DNA of 64,000 bases from Haloglomus halophilum (GCF_024298885.1 NZ_CP101166.1:248001-312000); one strand, 5' to 3'. Numbered from the stretch's first letter, positions 47,213 to 57,181 are shown. Notes: generated by a model not told the origin, from the sequence alone. Numbers and translations are program-made.

Positions 47213-48031
47213 ATGAATTTAACCGAGAGCGACGTTCGAGATCGTTGTACGGAGGCCGTTTACGAGCGAGGAGAGAGGTACCTGGCGGAGGGCCGAATCA
47301 AGCGACGGTCCAGGTTCGGTGAGACGGTTACGGCCGTCGTCAGCGGCAGTCGCGACTACGACCTGACACTCGACCACTCGACAGCAGATATCGAGTGCCA
47401 GTGCAGCTGCCCGTACGATGGGCCCGGTATCTGCAAGCACGCGGTGGCCGTCTTGCTCTCGCTCGTCGACGACCCACCCAAGGACGAAGGCCACCACGTC
47501 GAGACCACGCTCGACCGGGCCGAGGCCGACGAACTCCGTGCGTTCCTCCGTGACGAGTTGGCCACGGACCCCTCGTTGCGTGACCGTTTTGTCGCTCGAT
47601 TCGGCGAGTCTACCCCGCGATCCGTCGACGATCTCCGTACGGATATCGATGGACGGTTCGAGGAGACGAATCCGGAGTACGCCGTGGTCTTCGAACCGAT
47701 CGACTTCTCGGACCTGTTCGACCTGGCGTCGACGTTTCGATCCCGAGGAGCCCACGAGTCAGCGGCAACGGTCTACCGGGCACTCATCGAAGGTCTCGAC
47801 GACAACATGGAGCTGGTCGACGGGTCGTACGACCACTTCGCCCAAGCGTTCCAGCGGGCGCTGGACGGGTACGTCGAGTGCGTGGAGACGGCCGAAATCA
47901 GTGCCGACGAACGCTCCGACCACGCCCAGTTCCTCGAGGAGCGCGCGGCCTCGGGAACCGATGTGCTTCGAGAACAGTTCAATCACGCCGCGAGGGCGCT
48001 TCGAGAGGGAGCAGAGACTGATCGACCCTAA
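47213..48031 (+). CDS. SWIM zinc-finger protein
   Basis: A 272-residue protein. ECQCSCPYDGPGICKHAVAV near residue 63 is the SWIM motif C-x-C-x(n)-C-x-H, which binds zinc and mediates DNA or protein contacts. Before it lies the usual N-terminal module (YERGERYLAEGRIKRR). After it comes an acidic helical part with TPR-like spacing (SRGAHESAATVYRALIEGLD). In prokaryotes SWIM proteins accompany SWI2/SNF2 helicases, but no helicase is next to this gene. A role in DNA transactions is likely but unproven. Confidence 0.75.
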   Translation: MNLTESDVRDRCTEAVYERGERYLAEGRIKRRSRFGETVTAVVSGSRDYDLTLDHSTADIECQCSCPYDGPGICKHAVAVLLSLVDDPPKDEGHHVETTLDRAEADELRAFLRDELATDPSLRDRFVARFGESTPRSVDDLRTDIDGRFEETNPEYAVVFEPIDFSDLFDLASTFRSRGAHESAATVYRALIEGLDDNMELVDGSYDHFAQAFQRALDGYVECVETAEISADERSDHAQFLEERAASGTDVLREQFNHAARALREGAETDRP

Positions 48032-48098
48032 CACCCCACGAGAACGTGGACACACGAACTGCAGCGGCTATACGATGCAGATCATCGACGGGCCCCAA

Positions 48099-48140
48099 CT
48101 GACATCCTCCCCGCGCTCCAGGGCGGGGGGTTTTCTCCTC
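48099..48140. repeat. IS200/IS605-type end hairpin
   Basis: ACTGACATCC (48098-48107) leads into a GC-rich stem, CCCCGC paired with GCGGGG around a short loop, and TTTTCTCC. It has the same TGACATCC entry as the ends at 40.66 and 44.55 kb. No transposon gene is attached, so it is a solo end. Confidence 0.6.
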
Positions 48141-48229
48141 CATCTTGCATAAGGTTACATCAGGGTTGGTTACCGACTCTCGTTGCACGCCACGCCGGCT
48201 AGTCGTCCCTCAGGCGGCCGAAGGTTGGC

Positions 48230-48630
48230 CGTGTTCTCCGCTAGAGTGTGCTGGAGGTAGTGAAGACTGACTAGTAACCGGACCCAGGACCGCTTCGCTC
48301 GGAGGGCAACCACAGGGCGACGGCTTGCCAAGCAGGCCTGTCGCACCAGTTCCGGGGAGTGTAGCGCGAAGGAAGGATTCGCTGTTCGTCTCGGATCGAT
48401 AGAATATCTCGCGTACGGATGGCGTAAGGTTGGCGCTGTCGTGCGATTCGATGCATGCTTACGTCAGTACAGCCCTCTGTGATGTTCCCTTCTCGCCGAT
48501 GTGCAGGGACGCTCAATCCTTCGATTCTCCGTCCGTGGAAGCGCGCCGCGAGGCAACGCCTCCGTTCCTCTTCCTCTACCCGATTCTACCCCCGACTTCG
48601 GTCACATAACCCACTCTAGCGGAGAACGCG
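48230..48630. mobile_element. possible 0.4-kb MITE with long inverted ends
   Basis: GTTCTCCGCTAGAGTG (48233-48248) is perfectly inverted as CACTCTAGCGGAGAAC (48613-48628), and the match extends two more bases outward with one mismatch. The 400 bases between have no convincing gene. CGAAGGTT occurs just outside both ends (48219 and 48632), but a few unmatched bases separate it from the repeats, so it is only a possible target duplication. A parental transposase is not in the window. Confidence 0.6.
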
Positions 48631-48816
48631 ACGAAGGTTAGGACACGTCAGCAGCACCCAGATCGCGTATGGAGTGGTTTGCGCGCCCTATCCGGTTCCG
48701 CGGTACATACAGTCGGTATCGATGCGTCGTGGCTCGGTCTCCACGAACCAGACAGTCCCACGCCCGGATTCTGAAGTGAGATATTTGTTAATTACCATCT
48801 TGCCGGTAGCTATCAG
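48631..48816. other. upstream region of the HTH pseudogene
   Basis: About 185 bases without a gene. AGATATTTGTTAATTACC around 48.78-48.80 kb is AT-rich and ends about 25-30 bases before ATG 48817, so it may have held the promoter of the broken HTH gene. Confidence 0.35.
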
Positions 48817-49489
48817 ATGTACGAGACTCTCGACGACACGGCCGCACAAATCATCCTCGCTACCGAGAGTGGTGACTCCATCCGTCGTGTCGCCCAGCGC
48901 CTCCACACTCCATACGAGACAGTCCGACAGGCCGTCAATCGACTCGAAGACGGGGCTACATCCGCTATGCCGATGGCCTCTCCGTGGTCGACGAGCGCGT
49001 GAGGGCTGCGGCAGGTGAACTCGTCGCTGCGAGCGCCAGCGTCAGTCCCCCACCATCGAGGAGGCCTACATCATACCGCAGTTCGGGAATTGGCCGTTCG
49101 CATTCACGCGAATCGATGCCGTCTACGTGTGGACACAGGGAGGCTATCAGGTCGGTCGGAGCCCCGAAGACTACCCGTTGTTCCTCGCAGTTCGCGAGCG
49201 AGATGTGGACGCCTGGGAGTCGTTCTTCGAGTCGTTCGGCCTTCCGACCGCATCCGAACGCCAGCTCCCTGATGAGGTGGCAGGGCCACTGCAGTTCGTT
49301 CTTGACCCGCGTCGATCGCTCGACATCGAGCACGTCGAAGGCTACCCGGTGAGTCCTCAGGAGGAGACAATCGCGTATATGCGCGAACACTACGCCCAGT
49401 TCCAATCGGCGTTGGCGATGCTGGACCGAATGTACGATGACCTCGACCTCGATGTCGCCTATCGGGAGAGAGACCGGGCCCAGCCGTGA
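48817..49489 (+). pseudogene. helix-turn-helix regulator, two homopolymer frameshifts
   Basis: ATG 48817 opens YETLDDTAAQIILATESGDS, and RVAQRLHTPYETVRQAVNRL is the helix-turn-helix. The frame changes at GGGG (48952-48955) into YIRYADGLSVVDERVRAAAG, and again at CCCCC (49047-49051) into TIEEAYIIPQFGNWPFAFTR. From there it runs open to RDRAQP. The rejoined protein of about 224 residues looks complete: HTH plus an effector-like domain (VYVWTQGGYQVGRSPEDYPL). Both shifts are single-base changes in homopolymers, so sequencing error is possible. The family is common in haloarchaea but has no assigned role that I know of. Confidence 0.65.
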
Positions 49490-49570
49490 GCTTCCACAAT
49501 CGGAGCGACGCACTCACCTGAACCAGCCGAAGCAGTAGCTATATCACACATACGTCAGCCAGTATCTAGC

Positions 49571-50806
49571 ATGGCTGGGGGCTGGATGGGGCGTCGTGAC
49601 CTCCTTCGAGCGGGAGCCGCTGGCATCGTGACCGCCTGCGCGGGATGCTTCGGCCCGGAGAAGGACGGCGTGTACGCACTTTCACGCACCGATGGCAGCA
49701 AGCGCTGGGTGACCACCCTGGGGGCCGTTGATGGTGGCCCCACCCTCTTCGACGACACCATCGTCGTCGGGTCAGGAACGACGGTATCTGCGCTCGCGAC
49801 CACGGATGGCGAAGAGCGCTGGAGCTACGATGTCGAGTTCGAGTACACGAACGATATCAAGGACCCCATACTGGTGGACGAGACGCTCCTGGTCCCCGCC
49901 GGCAAGGAACTCTACGCGCTCTCAGCGGCCGATGGAAGCGAGCAGTGGACGGTTGCCGGCGACGCCGAGATGTGGCTGCTGCCACGCCCCGTCGATGGGA
50001 CCGTCGTCGTGGGCGCTGGAAAGGAGCAGCTTCGGGGTATCTCCCTCGAGGATGGGTCCGAGCGCTGGACGTACGAGGGTGGGGCGCTGGACAGGAACGC
50101 GGCGACGGTCGCCGACGCCACCGCGTTCGTCGGCTCGCGGAACGGTCGGGTGATCGCGATCGACGTGACGGACGGGAGCGAGCGCTGGACGTTCGACACC
50201 GAGAAGCCGGTTCGCGGTGGCATGGCGGTCCACAGCGGCCACGTCTACCCGAGTACGACCGGGAACCGGGTCTATGCGCTCACGACCGGGGACGGAACCG
50301 AACGGTGGCAGTGGAAGGCACCAGCCGGAGGCGAGATCATGCCGCTCGGTGCGAGCTGGCCCTCGACCATGGGTCTGGGCCAATCACTGTACGCCGCGTA
50401 TGCCGGCCGTCTGTTCGCACTCTCGACGAGCGACGGGACCGAACAGTGGCGAACCGTCACGGAGCTGACATCGATGGTGCTCCAGCAGTCGGGTGACACC
50501 ATCTTCGTCACCGGTGACGGACTCAGTGACACGGGGGGCGGAAATTCGGGGGCCGCGTCGTACGGATCGCTACAGGCATTCCGTCAGCGAGATGGACGCG
50601 AGCGCTGGTCGGAGACGTTCACGGAGGACCTGGAACACCCCCCAATCATCGCAGAGAATACCGTCTTCGCCGGGACGGAGGAAGGGATGGTACATGCGTT
50701 CGAGAAACGCGATGGGAGCGAGGCGTGGACGTTCGAGACGGAGACCGGGCGGCAACCGGGAGTGGTGCTCGACGGAGATACGGTCTACGTCGGCACACTC
50801 CGATAG
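49571..50806 (+). CDS. Tat lipoprotein with PQQ-type beta-propeller repeats
   Basis: A 411-residue exported protein. GRRDLLRAGAAGIVTACAGC has the twin arginines of a Tat signal and a lipobox ending A-G-C, so it should be folded inside, exported and lipid-anchored outside. The mature part has about eight repeats of the type VYALSRTDGSKRWVTTLGAV, LYALSAADGSEQWTVAG and so on, with the G-x-E/K-x-W signature of PQQ-like propeller blades. Without neighbouring dehydrogenase modules it probably serves as scaffold or sugar/protein binder. The convergent neighbour is the GH31 fragment. Confidence 0.85.
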   Translation: MAGGWMGRRDLLRAGAAGIVTACAGCFGPEKDGVYALSRTDGSKRWVTTLGAVDGGPTLFDDTIVVGSGTTVSALATTDGEERWSYDVEFEYTNDIKDPILVDETLLVPAGKELYALSAADGSEQWTVAGDAEMWLLPRPVDGTVVVGAGKEQLRGISLEDGSERWTYEGGALDRNAATVADATAFVGSRNGRVIAIDVTDGSERWTFDTEKPVRGGMAVHSGHVYPSTTGNRVYALTTGDGTERWQWKAPAGGEIMPLGASWPSTMGLGQSLYAAYAGRLFALSTSDGTEQWRTVTELTSMVLQQSGDTIFVTGDGLSDTGGGNSGAASYGSLQAFRQRDGRERWSETFTEDLEHPPIIAENTVFAGTEEGMVHAFEKRDGSEAWTFETETGRQPGVVLDGDTVYVGTLR

Positions 50807-50869
50807 CGGCCACCCGGGGGCGTCACTCGCCGGACGCCGGACCTGTAGCGACACACCACCTGCCACCGA

Positions 50870-51690
50870 CTACGCCACGGTCACCACGACGCGAGCGGAG
50901 ACGGGCCGCGGGTCCACGGAGACGGTCACCTCCCGTGCATCCGCGTCGTACGTCCAGTCCGCCGTCCGCCCGTCGCCCGACACGACGACCTGTTCGGGCG
51001 CCTCGACGCCGACGAACGTCACGTCGTACGCCCGTTCGTCCGGGCGGCCCGGGTAGTCGCCGTCCATCCCCTCGATGACGAACCGGTGGCCGTTGGGCCT
51101 CGTCTCGTATCGGAGCGGCGTCCGCCCGAACTCGTCCGCCCGATACCCGAGGCCCTCACCCGCGTCGTCGTACAGTTCGAACGCGCCCTCGTCGCCCGCG
51201 TAGACACGAATCTCACGACGGTCCTCGGAATCACCAGCACGGTCGCCGAGCGGCTTGAGCGGGAGAACCGCGCCGGTCCGGGCGAAGACCGGCATCCGGT
51301 CGAGCGGTGCCTCGACGGTCGCGACCTGGCCCGCCTCGTAGCGCTCGCCGGTGAAGATGTCCACCCATGCGTCCTCGCCCGGCGGGAACCAGACCTCCTT
51401 CGTCGCGACCGGCCCGGGCGTCGCGATGGGCGCCACCAGCAGGTCGTCGCCGAGCAGGTACTGGCGGTCGAACGTGGCGGCCGGCTCCGCGTCAGGGTAG
51501 GCGAGCCACATTGCCCGCGCCATCGGGAGCCCCTCGTCGTGGACCTCACGAGCCAGCGCGTACAGGTACGGCACCAGCCGGTTCCGCAGTCGGAGGAACT
51601 TCTTCGCGGCTGCCTCGGCGGGCGGCGAGTACTCCCACGGCAGCCGGTCGCCGTGATACGAACGCTCGCTCGCAGTTGGCACCGCTTCGA
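50870..51690 (-). pseudogene. GH31 alpha-glucosidase, C-terminal part only
   Basis: From about 51.69 kb the minus frame reads RSYHGDRLPWEYSPPAEAAA, LRNRLVPYLYALAREVHDEG and PMARAMWLAYPDAEPAATFD, then GDDLLVAPIATPGPV and VYAGDEGAFELYDDAGEGLG. These are the end of the GH31 catalytic barrel and its C-terminal beta domains. The catalytic nucleophile and acid/base regions lie further N-terminal and are missing, about 450-500 residues. The cut lies within about 25 bases of the end of the large NTPase gene. The upstream half is not found elsewhere in the window. Confidence 0.8.
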
Positions 51691-51713
51691 GCGAACAGCG
51701 CGTCCTCGAAGTC

Positions 51714-54700
51714 TCACGCCAGCTCCTCCCGCCAGTCGAGGGCAGCGACATCACTGGCGTGGGTCGCCTCGAGACGGTCGGGCACCGCCGCCACGAGGTC
51801 CGCGTAGAACTCCGGCTGTGTGTCGGCCAGGTCCGTGACGGCGTCGACGATCCGCTCGAAGCGGTCACCATCCAGCCAGGTCTCGCGCCAGACGGCGTGG
51901 ACCGTCGCCGCCAGGACCGCCGCGACGCGCGCGACGGCGTCCTCGTGGTCCGTTCCGGGGGGCTCCTCGCCAGCCGCGCGCAGTAGCGTGATTGCGAGCC
52001 GGACCCGACGGTCCAGCGGGTCGCCATCCCCAGCGTGGGGGTCGGCGTACGTGTCGACGAATCCGGGCAGGGCCGCCGTGGGCAGGGTCTCGATGGTCTG
52101 CCCGACGAGAGCCGGATACCACCGCTGTGCGACCGCCGGGGGCCGGGCCCGGACCTGGTCGAGTGCCATCACGAGCATCTCGTCCCCCTGGTCTGCCTCG
52201 ACGACTCGCGAGAGCAACAGGTCGACCCAGCCGGCACACGCCCGCGGGTCGGGGTGGTACTTGGCGACATCGGGCAGTGCCGAGGCGTGGGCGAACGGGT
52301 AGAGTGGGACCCCCTCGTCGTCGACGTGGTCGGTCGCGTCGTCGACCAGCTCACCGACGAGCTCGACCCACCCGGGAATCTCGGCGGGGTCCGGGTAGGC
52401 GCCCGCCAGTCCGCTGAGGACATCCGCGTAGACGTGCGCGAGGAACAGTCCGGGGCGGTCGTCGTGGATATCACGCCGTGCGGTCCGGACGGTCCGTTCC
52501 TGAAGGGTCTCGACCCAGCCGGCGACCTCGGACGGGTCCGGGCTGTGCTGTGAGAGCCGCGAGATGGCGATCCCGTACGCGCCGGTGAGAAAGAGAGCGG
52601 GACCGCCTCGGAACCCGCCCTCGACGCCTGTCTCGAGCATCCGCTGCTCGAACTCGTCGACCCAGTCCGCGACCGGGTCCGGGTCCGGGTTCGAGGTGGC
52701 GAGTTTCAGCAGCGCCATCGGGTAGACGTTCTGGAGGAACTGGACGCGGTCGGCGCCGTGTGACTCCGAGCGGGCGGTCTCCCGGGCCCGCCGTTCGAAC
52801 ACGTCGATCCAGGCGGCTGCCGCCCCGGGGTCCGGGTAGTGCGCTGCCAGCCCCGCGAGCGACCCGGCGTACGTGTTCTCGAGGAACCGGCTGGCTGCCA
52901 CGTCGAGGCGGTCGTCGGTCGCAGTCGTCACCGCCCGCCGGTCGAACGCCGCCACCCAGTCGGCCACGTCTGACGGGTCCGGTTCCTCGTTCGCCAGGAG
53001 GGATAGCGTCGCCGAGTAGAGCTCCACGAGTGCGAGTTCCCCCTCGACGCCGGCGTCGCCGGCGACGGCAGCATCGACGGCCCGGGCCTCGAGGTCGTCG
53101 ACCCACGCCGCGGCGTCGCCAGGTTCGTCGTAGTACTCCGGGAGGGACGACAGGACCGTTCCGTAGGCAGTCGCCAGGAAGGCCGCCGCGTCAGTTCCGT
53201 GGACCTCGCCGGTGGCGAGTTCGGTCACGCGGTCGGACAGCGACTCGACCCAGCTGCCGACCCGGTCCGGCGCCGGATAGTCCCGGGTCAGGTCCGACAG
53301 CGCTCCCGCGAACACCAGCAGGAGGAACGTCGCGGGCTCCTCGTCGTGGACATCGCTCCCGGCGCTGTCGACGGTCCGGTCGAGATATCGGTCCCGCCAG
53401 CCGACGACCGTCGACGGGTCCGGATGAGACTGGGCGAGCGTCGACAGCGTCGTGCCGTAGAAGTCCGCCAGGACGGCTCCGGAGTCCTCGATACCGTCGC
53501 TGGTGGCGGTTTCGAGCGCCATCGCTTCGACCGTCTCGACCCACCCGTCGACGGTCCTCGGGTCGGGGTAGTGGTCCGAGAGCTTGGCCAGGGTCATCGC
53601 GTACGTCGTCGCGAGGAACCGCTCGGGCGTCCGACCGTGGTCCGCTCCGTGGGCCGTCTCGACCGTCCGCCGCCTGATGTCCTCGACCCAGCCGCGTATC
53701 TCCGAGGGCTCCGACCGCCACTGGGCCAGTTTCGAGAACGACATCGCGTAGACGTTCTCCAGGAACCGTGCGGGGTCGTTCCCGTGGGCGTCGGCGTGGG
53801 CGGCGTCCAGCGCCAGCCGCTCGACGGCGTCGAGGGCGTCGGCGACCGCCTCCGGCTCCGGTTCGTCCGCTGCCAGCCCCGACAGCGCCATCGAGTAGAG
53901 GTTCTCCAGGAAACTCGCCGGGTCCGCCCCGCGGGCCCGCTCGTACTCGGCGGCGACCCGCCTGGCGACATCGTCGAGCGCCGCCATCTGCTCCGCCCCG
54001 GCGAACTCGTAGTGATTCAGGTAGAGGCTCCCGAACAGGTTGGTCGAGAGGGTCTCGACGCTCACGCGCGAGGGGTCGACGTCCAGGTCCCCTTCGTCGA
54101 AGTCGGCCCGTTCGAGGAGCCGTTCCCGCCCGGCGCTGGTGCCGCTGACGACCCGTTCGACGTGCTCCCGGAGGTGCCAGGCAGCGACCGGCACCTGGTT
54201 GCGTACCAATTCGTCGAGACACTCCACGTACACCGCCGCCGGCACGTCATCGCCGGCCACCCGGGCCAGCAGTCTGTGGGCCTCTTCGGCGACGGTCCGC
54301 GCGAGGTCGTCGTCGCCGCTCTCGCGGCTGTGGCCGAACGCCTCTCCGAGGTGCTCGGCGAGTCCGACGTACCGGTCGGGGTTCCCGGCGTCCGCGACGG
54401 CGTCCAGATACTCGTCCAGCGTGCGGTCGGTGATCTCCCCCTCGAGGAAGCCGACCCTGAACACGGTGTCGGCGTAGATGTCCGGCGAGACCTGCCAGAT
54501 GTCGTCGTCATCGAGCGGAATCGGCCCGGCGTCCGCGTCGACGGGGTCGGGCTCGAGGAACCGCCCCCCACCGGACGTCTCCCCGGCACGGTCGGCAGCC
54601 GCCCGGACATCACCGCCGAGGTACCCCGACAGGTACCGCGCACAGAGCCCCAGGTCACGGCGGTCGACCGTCTGTCCGAGGGCTGCCGCGAGTTCGTCGG

Positions 54701-56777
54701 TCCGCACCCGACGGACCGCCGACGTGATCTCGAAGGCGCTCCCGCCGATCGCTCGCCCGTCGACGACGATCGCCTCCCGGCTGAACAGCGAGTCGATGTC
54801 GCTCCAGATCAGCTCGTCCTGCGAGTCGATGCGCCCGAGCTGTGTCCCGTCGGTCAGCGCGAAGCGGGCGGCGATCTTCGCGATCTCTGGGTTCCCGTCG
54901 GCCACCCTGGTCGCCTCCCGGACGATGTCGGCCCGGTCGCCCTGGTAGTCGAACCGGTCGAGCGTCCAGGCGACGACCGCCTCGATGTCCTCGTTCGAGA
55001 GCCGGTCGAAGCGGATCTCCTCGTGGTCCCGCCAGACGGCCTTCCGGTAGCGGTCGTCGATGTCGTTGCTCAGCGAGTCCAGCGACCGGTAGAGTTCGTC
55101 TCGACACTCGAGGATGACCGTCGAACAGTGCCCCCGGTCCAGCCAGCGGAGCACCGCCTGGAAGCCACCCGGCCCGTTGATCGCGGTCTCGTCGGTCAGG
55201 CCACGCTTGTAGGCCGTGAACACGACCGTCTCCTCGCCGGTGGCCGTGAGGCTGTACTCGAGGGCGTCCCGGGAGCTGGTGTTGAAGTTCGGAAGCCGCA
55301 CGTCGTACTCCGGCGCCAGCGCCTCGCAGGCCAGGTGGGCCGCCGTGGTCTTGCCTGTCCCGTGGCTTCCGCGCAGGACCACCAGGTCGGCACCCTCCTC
55401 GACCAGCTCGACCAGCCGGTCGTCCTCGTCGCCGTGGTAGGGCGGCACCTCGTCGACCGTGCCCACCTGGAGGACGTTGTCACGCTCCTCGTCCCGAACG
55501 GTCTCGCGGAGGTCCTCGATGTCGTCGGTGGCGCCGGCGATGCTCCCGGCGACGAAATCCGCGAATTCGTCGGGGGCGATGGTCGCCTCGGCCAGCCGCC
55601 CGGAGAGGTCCTCGAAGGCCCGCAGGTCCTCCTGGTGGGATTCGACGGCTGCCTCGACCTCGTCGAGGCGCCGGTCGACGGCCCCGCCGCGGGAGGACTC
55701 GCTCAGGGCGAGGAGCCGTTCGGCCGTATCGCCCCGGACGAGTCGCCGGAAGTTCCCGACGGTCCGTGGGGGGAGCCCGAGTTCGGCCTCGAGGCTCGCC
55801 CGCGCCGGGGGCGTCATCTCGTCCCCGAGCAACGCATCGAACGCGTCGGCACGCGAGAGGTCGTCGTCATCCTGGAGACGCAGGTACAGCGCCAGCGACC
55901 CTCCGGCGACCAGTGCGCTCGGCGCCGCCCCAGCGCCGAGCCCCAGCGTCGACGCCACGGGGACGGCGGTTCCCGATGACCCCGCTATGGCGGAGGCGTC
56001 CGTCGCCAGGTCGGCCAGCGTCTCCCGAGAGAACAGCCCGGAACAGGCCTCCTTCGTCTCGGCGAGGAACTGGGTGATGCCGACGTTCCCGAGGACCCCC
56101 TCGAAGGCGTTGCGCACGCCTCCCGGGAGGAGTGCCTCGCCGTCTGCCCCCAGTCGGTCCGAGAGATACACCACGAGCGCCGGTACCAGCGTCTCGCCGT
56201 ACGCCTCGACGCCGAGCGCCTCGCGGAGCGCCGGACTGTCGAACTCGTACTCGGGAACCAGGAAGAGTTCGTCCATCGCCGCCCGCACCTCGGCCGGCGT
56301 GAGCGAGGCGTCGGCCTCCGTCCGACAGACCGACAGGCAGCACCCCACCACCTGGTCACGGTCATCGTCGTCCTCGGGACTGTACCGGAGGAGGTAGCCC
56401 CGGTCGAAGCCGCCGAGGATGCCGCCATCGAGACCCGTCTCCGGACTCTCCAGCAGCCAGTCGATGTCGTACGGACGGGTGACCAGGCAGACGCCACCCG
56501 GGCGGTCCTCCGCGAGCCACGCCTCGAACGCGTGCCGGTCCTCGGCCGGGGCGTGCTGGTAGGCCGAATAGAAGTCGTCGACGACGACGAACTCCCCGGG
56601 AGGCGACTCAACCGCCGTTCCGAGGTCGTCGACGACGGAGGCCCGCCGTTCGGCCGCCCTGAAGCAGTGGCTCTTGCCGACGTACGCCGCCCCGATCAGA
56701 AGGGTGTCCCGCCCCGCGAGCTCACCCACCTCGATGCCGTCGGGTGTTCGCTCGAATAACTCCATCGTGATGCTCAT
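51714..56777 (-). CDS. 1687-residue two-P-loop STAND-like NTPase with about twelve C-terminal repeats
   Basis: Domains in order: an N-terminal ATPase with Walker A GAAYVGKS (residues 29-36) and Walker B FVVVDD (63-68). A helical region follows with an Ala/Gly-rich hydrophobic stretch near 264-300 that could be a membrane hairpin. A second P-loop LRGSHGTGKTTAAH lies near 467-480 with VVFTAYKRG and VILECRDELYRSL after it, as in STAND/NACHT-type NTPases; then come winged-helix-like parts. About twelve ~49-residue repeats (950-1525) have the form FL-x3-Y-x3-LS-x-LA-x4-PDP-x5-GWV. A C-terminal helical tail ends the protein. The start MSIT (56777) is chosen because a TATA-like ATAATATT lies 27 bases upstream; a longer frame to 56978 is open but unlike the protein. 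STAND proteins sense ligands and signal by oligomerising, many in defence. No effector domain is recognised. Confidence 0.7.
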   Translation of the reverse strand: MSITMELFERTPDGIEVGELAGRDTLLIGAAYVGKSHCFRAAERRASVVDDLGTAVESPPGEFVVVDDFYSAYQHAPAEDRHAFEAWLAEDRPGGVCLVTRPYDIDWLLESPETGLDGGILGGFDRGYLLRYSPEDDDDRDQVVGCCLSVCRTEADASLTPAEVRAAMDELFLVPEYEFDSPALREALGVEAYGETLVPALVVYLSDRLGADGEALLPGGVRNAFEGVLGNVGITQFLAETKEACSGLFSRETLADLATDASAIAGSSGTAVPVASTLGLGAGAAPSALVAGGSLALYLRLQDDDDLSRADAFDALLGDEMTPPARASLEAELGLPPRTVGNFRRLVRGDTAERLLALSESSRGGAVDRRLDEVEAAVESHQEDLRAFEDLSGRLAEATIAPDEFADFVAGSIAGATDDIEDLRETVRDEERDNVLQVGTVDEVPPYHGDEDDRLVELVEEGADLVVLRGSHGTGKTTAAHLACEALAPEYDVRLPNFNTSSRDALEYSLTATGEETVVFTAYKRGLTDETAINGPGGFQAVLRWLDRGHCSTVILECRDELYRSLDSLSNDIDDRYRKAVWRDHEEIRFDRLSNEDIEAVVAWTLDRFDYQGDRADIVREATRVADGNPEIAKIAARFALTDGTQLGRIDSQDELIWSDIDSLFSREAIVVDGRAIGGSAFEITSAVRRVRTDELAAALGQTVDRRDLGLCARYLSGYLGGDVRAAADRAGETSGGGRFLEPDPVDADAGPIPLDDDDIWQVSPDIYADTVFRVGFLEGEITDRTLDEYLDAVADAGNPDRYVGLAEHLGEAFGHSRESGDDDLARTVAEEAHRLLARVAGDDVPAAVYVECLDELVRNQVPVAAWHLREHVERVVSGTSAGRERLLERADFDEGDLDVDPSRVSVETLSTNLFGSLYLNHYEFAGAEQMAALDDVARRVAAEYERARGADPASFLENLYSMALSGLAADEPEPEAVADALDAVERLALDAAHADAHGNDPARFLENVYAMSFSKLAQWRSEPSEIRGWVEDIRRRTVETAHGADHGRTPERFLATTYAMTLAKLSDHYPDPRTVDGWVETVEAMALETATSDGIEDSGAVLADFYGTTLSTLAQSHPDPSTVVGWRDRYLDRTVDSAGSDVHDEEPATFLLLVFAGALSDLTRDYPAPDRVGSWVESLSDRVTELATGEVHGTDAAAFLATAYGTVLSSLPEYYDEPGDAAAWVDDLEARAVDAAVAGDAGVEGELALVELYSATLSLLANEEPDPSDVADWVAAFDRRAVTTATDDRLDVAASRFLENTYAGSLAGLAAHYPDPGAAAAWIDVFERRARETARSESHGADRVQFLQNVYPMALLKLATSNPDPDPVADWVDEFEQRMLETGVEGGFRGGPALFLTGAYGIAISRLSQHSPDPSEVAGWVETLQERTVRTARRDIHDDRPGLFLAHVYADVLSGLAGAYPDPAEIPGWVELVGELVDDATDHVDDEGVPLYPFAHASALPDVAKYHPDPRACAGWVDLLLSRVVEADQGDEMLVMALDQVRARPPAVAQRWYPALVGQTIETLPTAALPGFVDTYADPHAGDGDPLDRRVRLAITLLRAAGEEPPGTDHEDAVARVAAVLAATVHAVWRETWLDGDRFERIVDAVTDLADTQPEFYADLVAAVPDRLEATHASDVAALDWREELA

Positions 56778-56799
56778 CACTTTCGAGGCAGCCGTACTG

Positions 56800-56807
56800 A
56801 ATATTAT
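56800..56807 (-). promoter_or_regulatory. TATA box of the large NTPase gene
   Basis: ATAATATT on the minus strand, centred about 27 bases before ATG 56777, preceded by the purine-poor CCGGG. The spacing is that of haloarchaeal leaderless promoters, where transcription starts at or next to the ATG. It separates this gene from the PAAR cassette upstream, although read-through across the 400-base gap remains possible. Confidence 0.55.
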
Positions 56808-57181
56808 CCCGGTCCGGACGGAACTGTCCAGATTCGAAGTTCCGGGCAGCAGGTCCCCCGAGAACGGAGCGGAGGCTCCCGTCCTGTCCCTGCCTGCAGT
56901 TCTCCGGAGCGGCGTCGGTCGGGAGTCTACAGTCCCTCCGGGGGCTGCCGTGGCGTCGTCTCCATGTGGACGGGCCAATTCATCTCACCGCGGCCTCCAC
57001 CGATACTGCACATCCGAAGTCGAACGCCGCCTCACTCGGCGGATTCGTCGAAGCGGCGACCTCGCTAAAAACACGTGAATGCCGAGTACGAGCCTGCCGT
57101 CGACGGCGACCAGAACGGGGGCCCACGCGAACGTCCCACCTCAACGAGGCGAACGACGAAGCCGTGAGCGGGTAGGGTAGT

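Noticed and set aside
51714..52027. Extension of the GH31 frame to 52027
   Set aside because: The part beyond about 51.69 kb is a shifted reading of the NTPase gene and loses all GH31 similarity.
53199..55979. A 926-codon open frame on the plus strand inside the NTPase gene
   Set aside because: High-GC third positions keep the opposite strand open. It lacks family features, while the minus strand codes for clear motifs and repeats.
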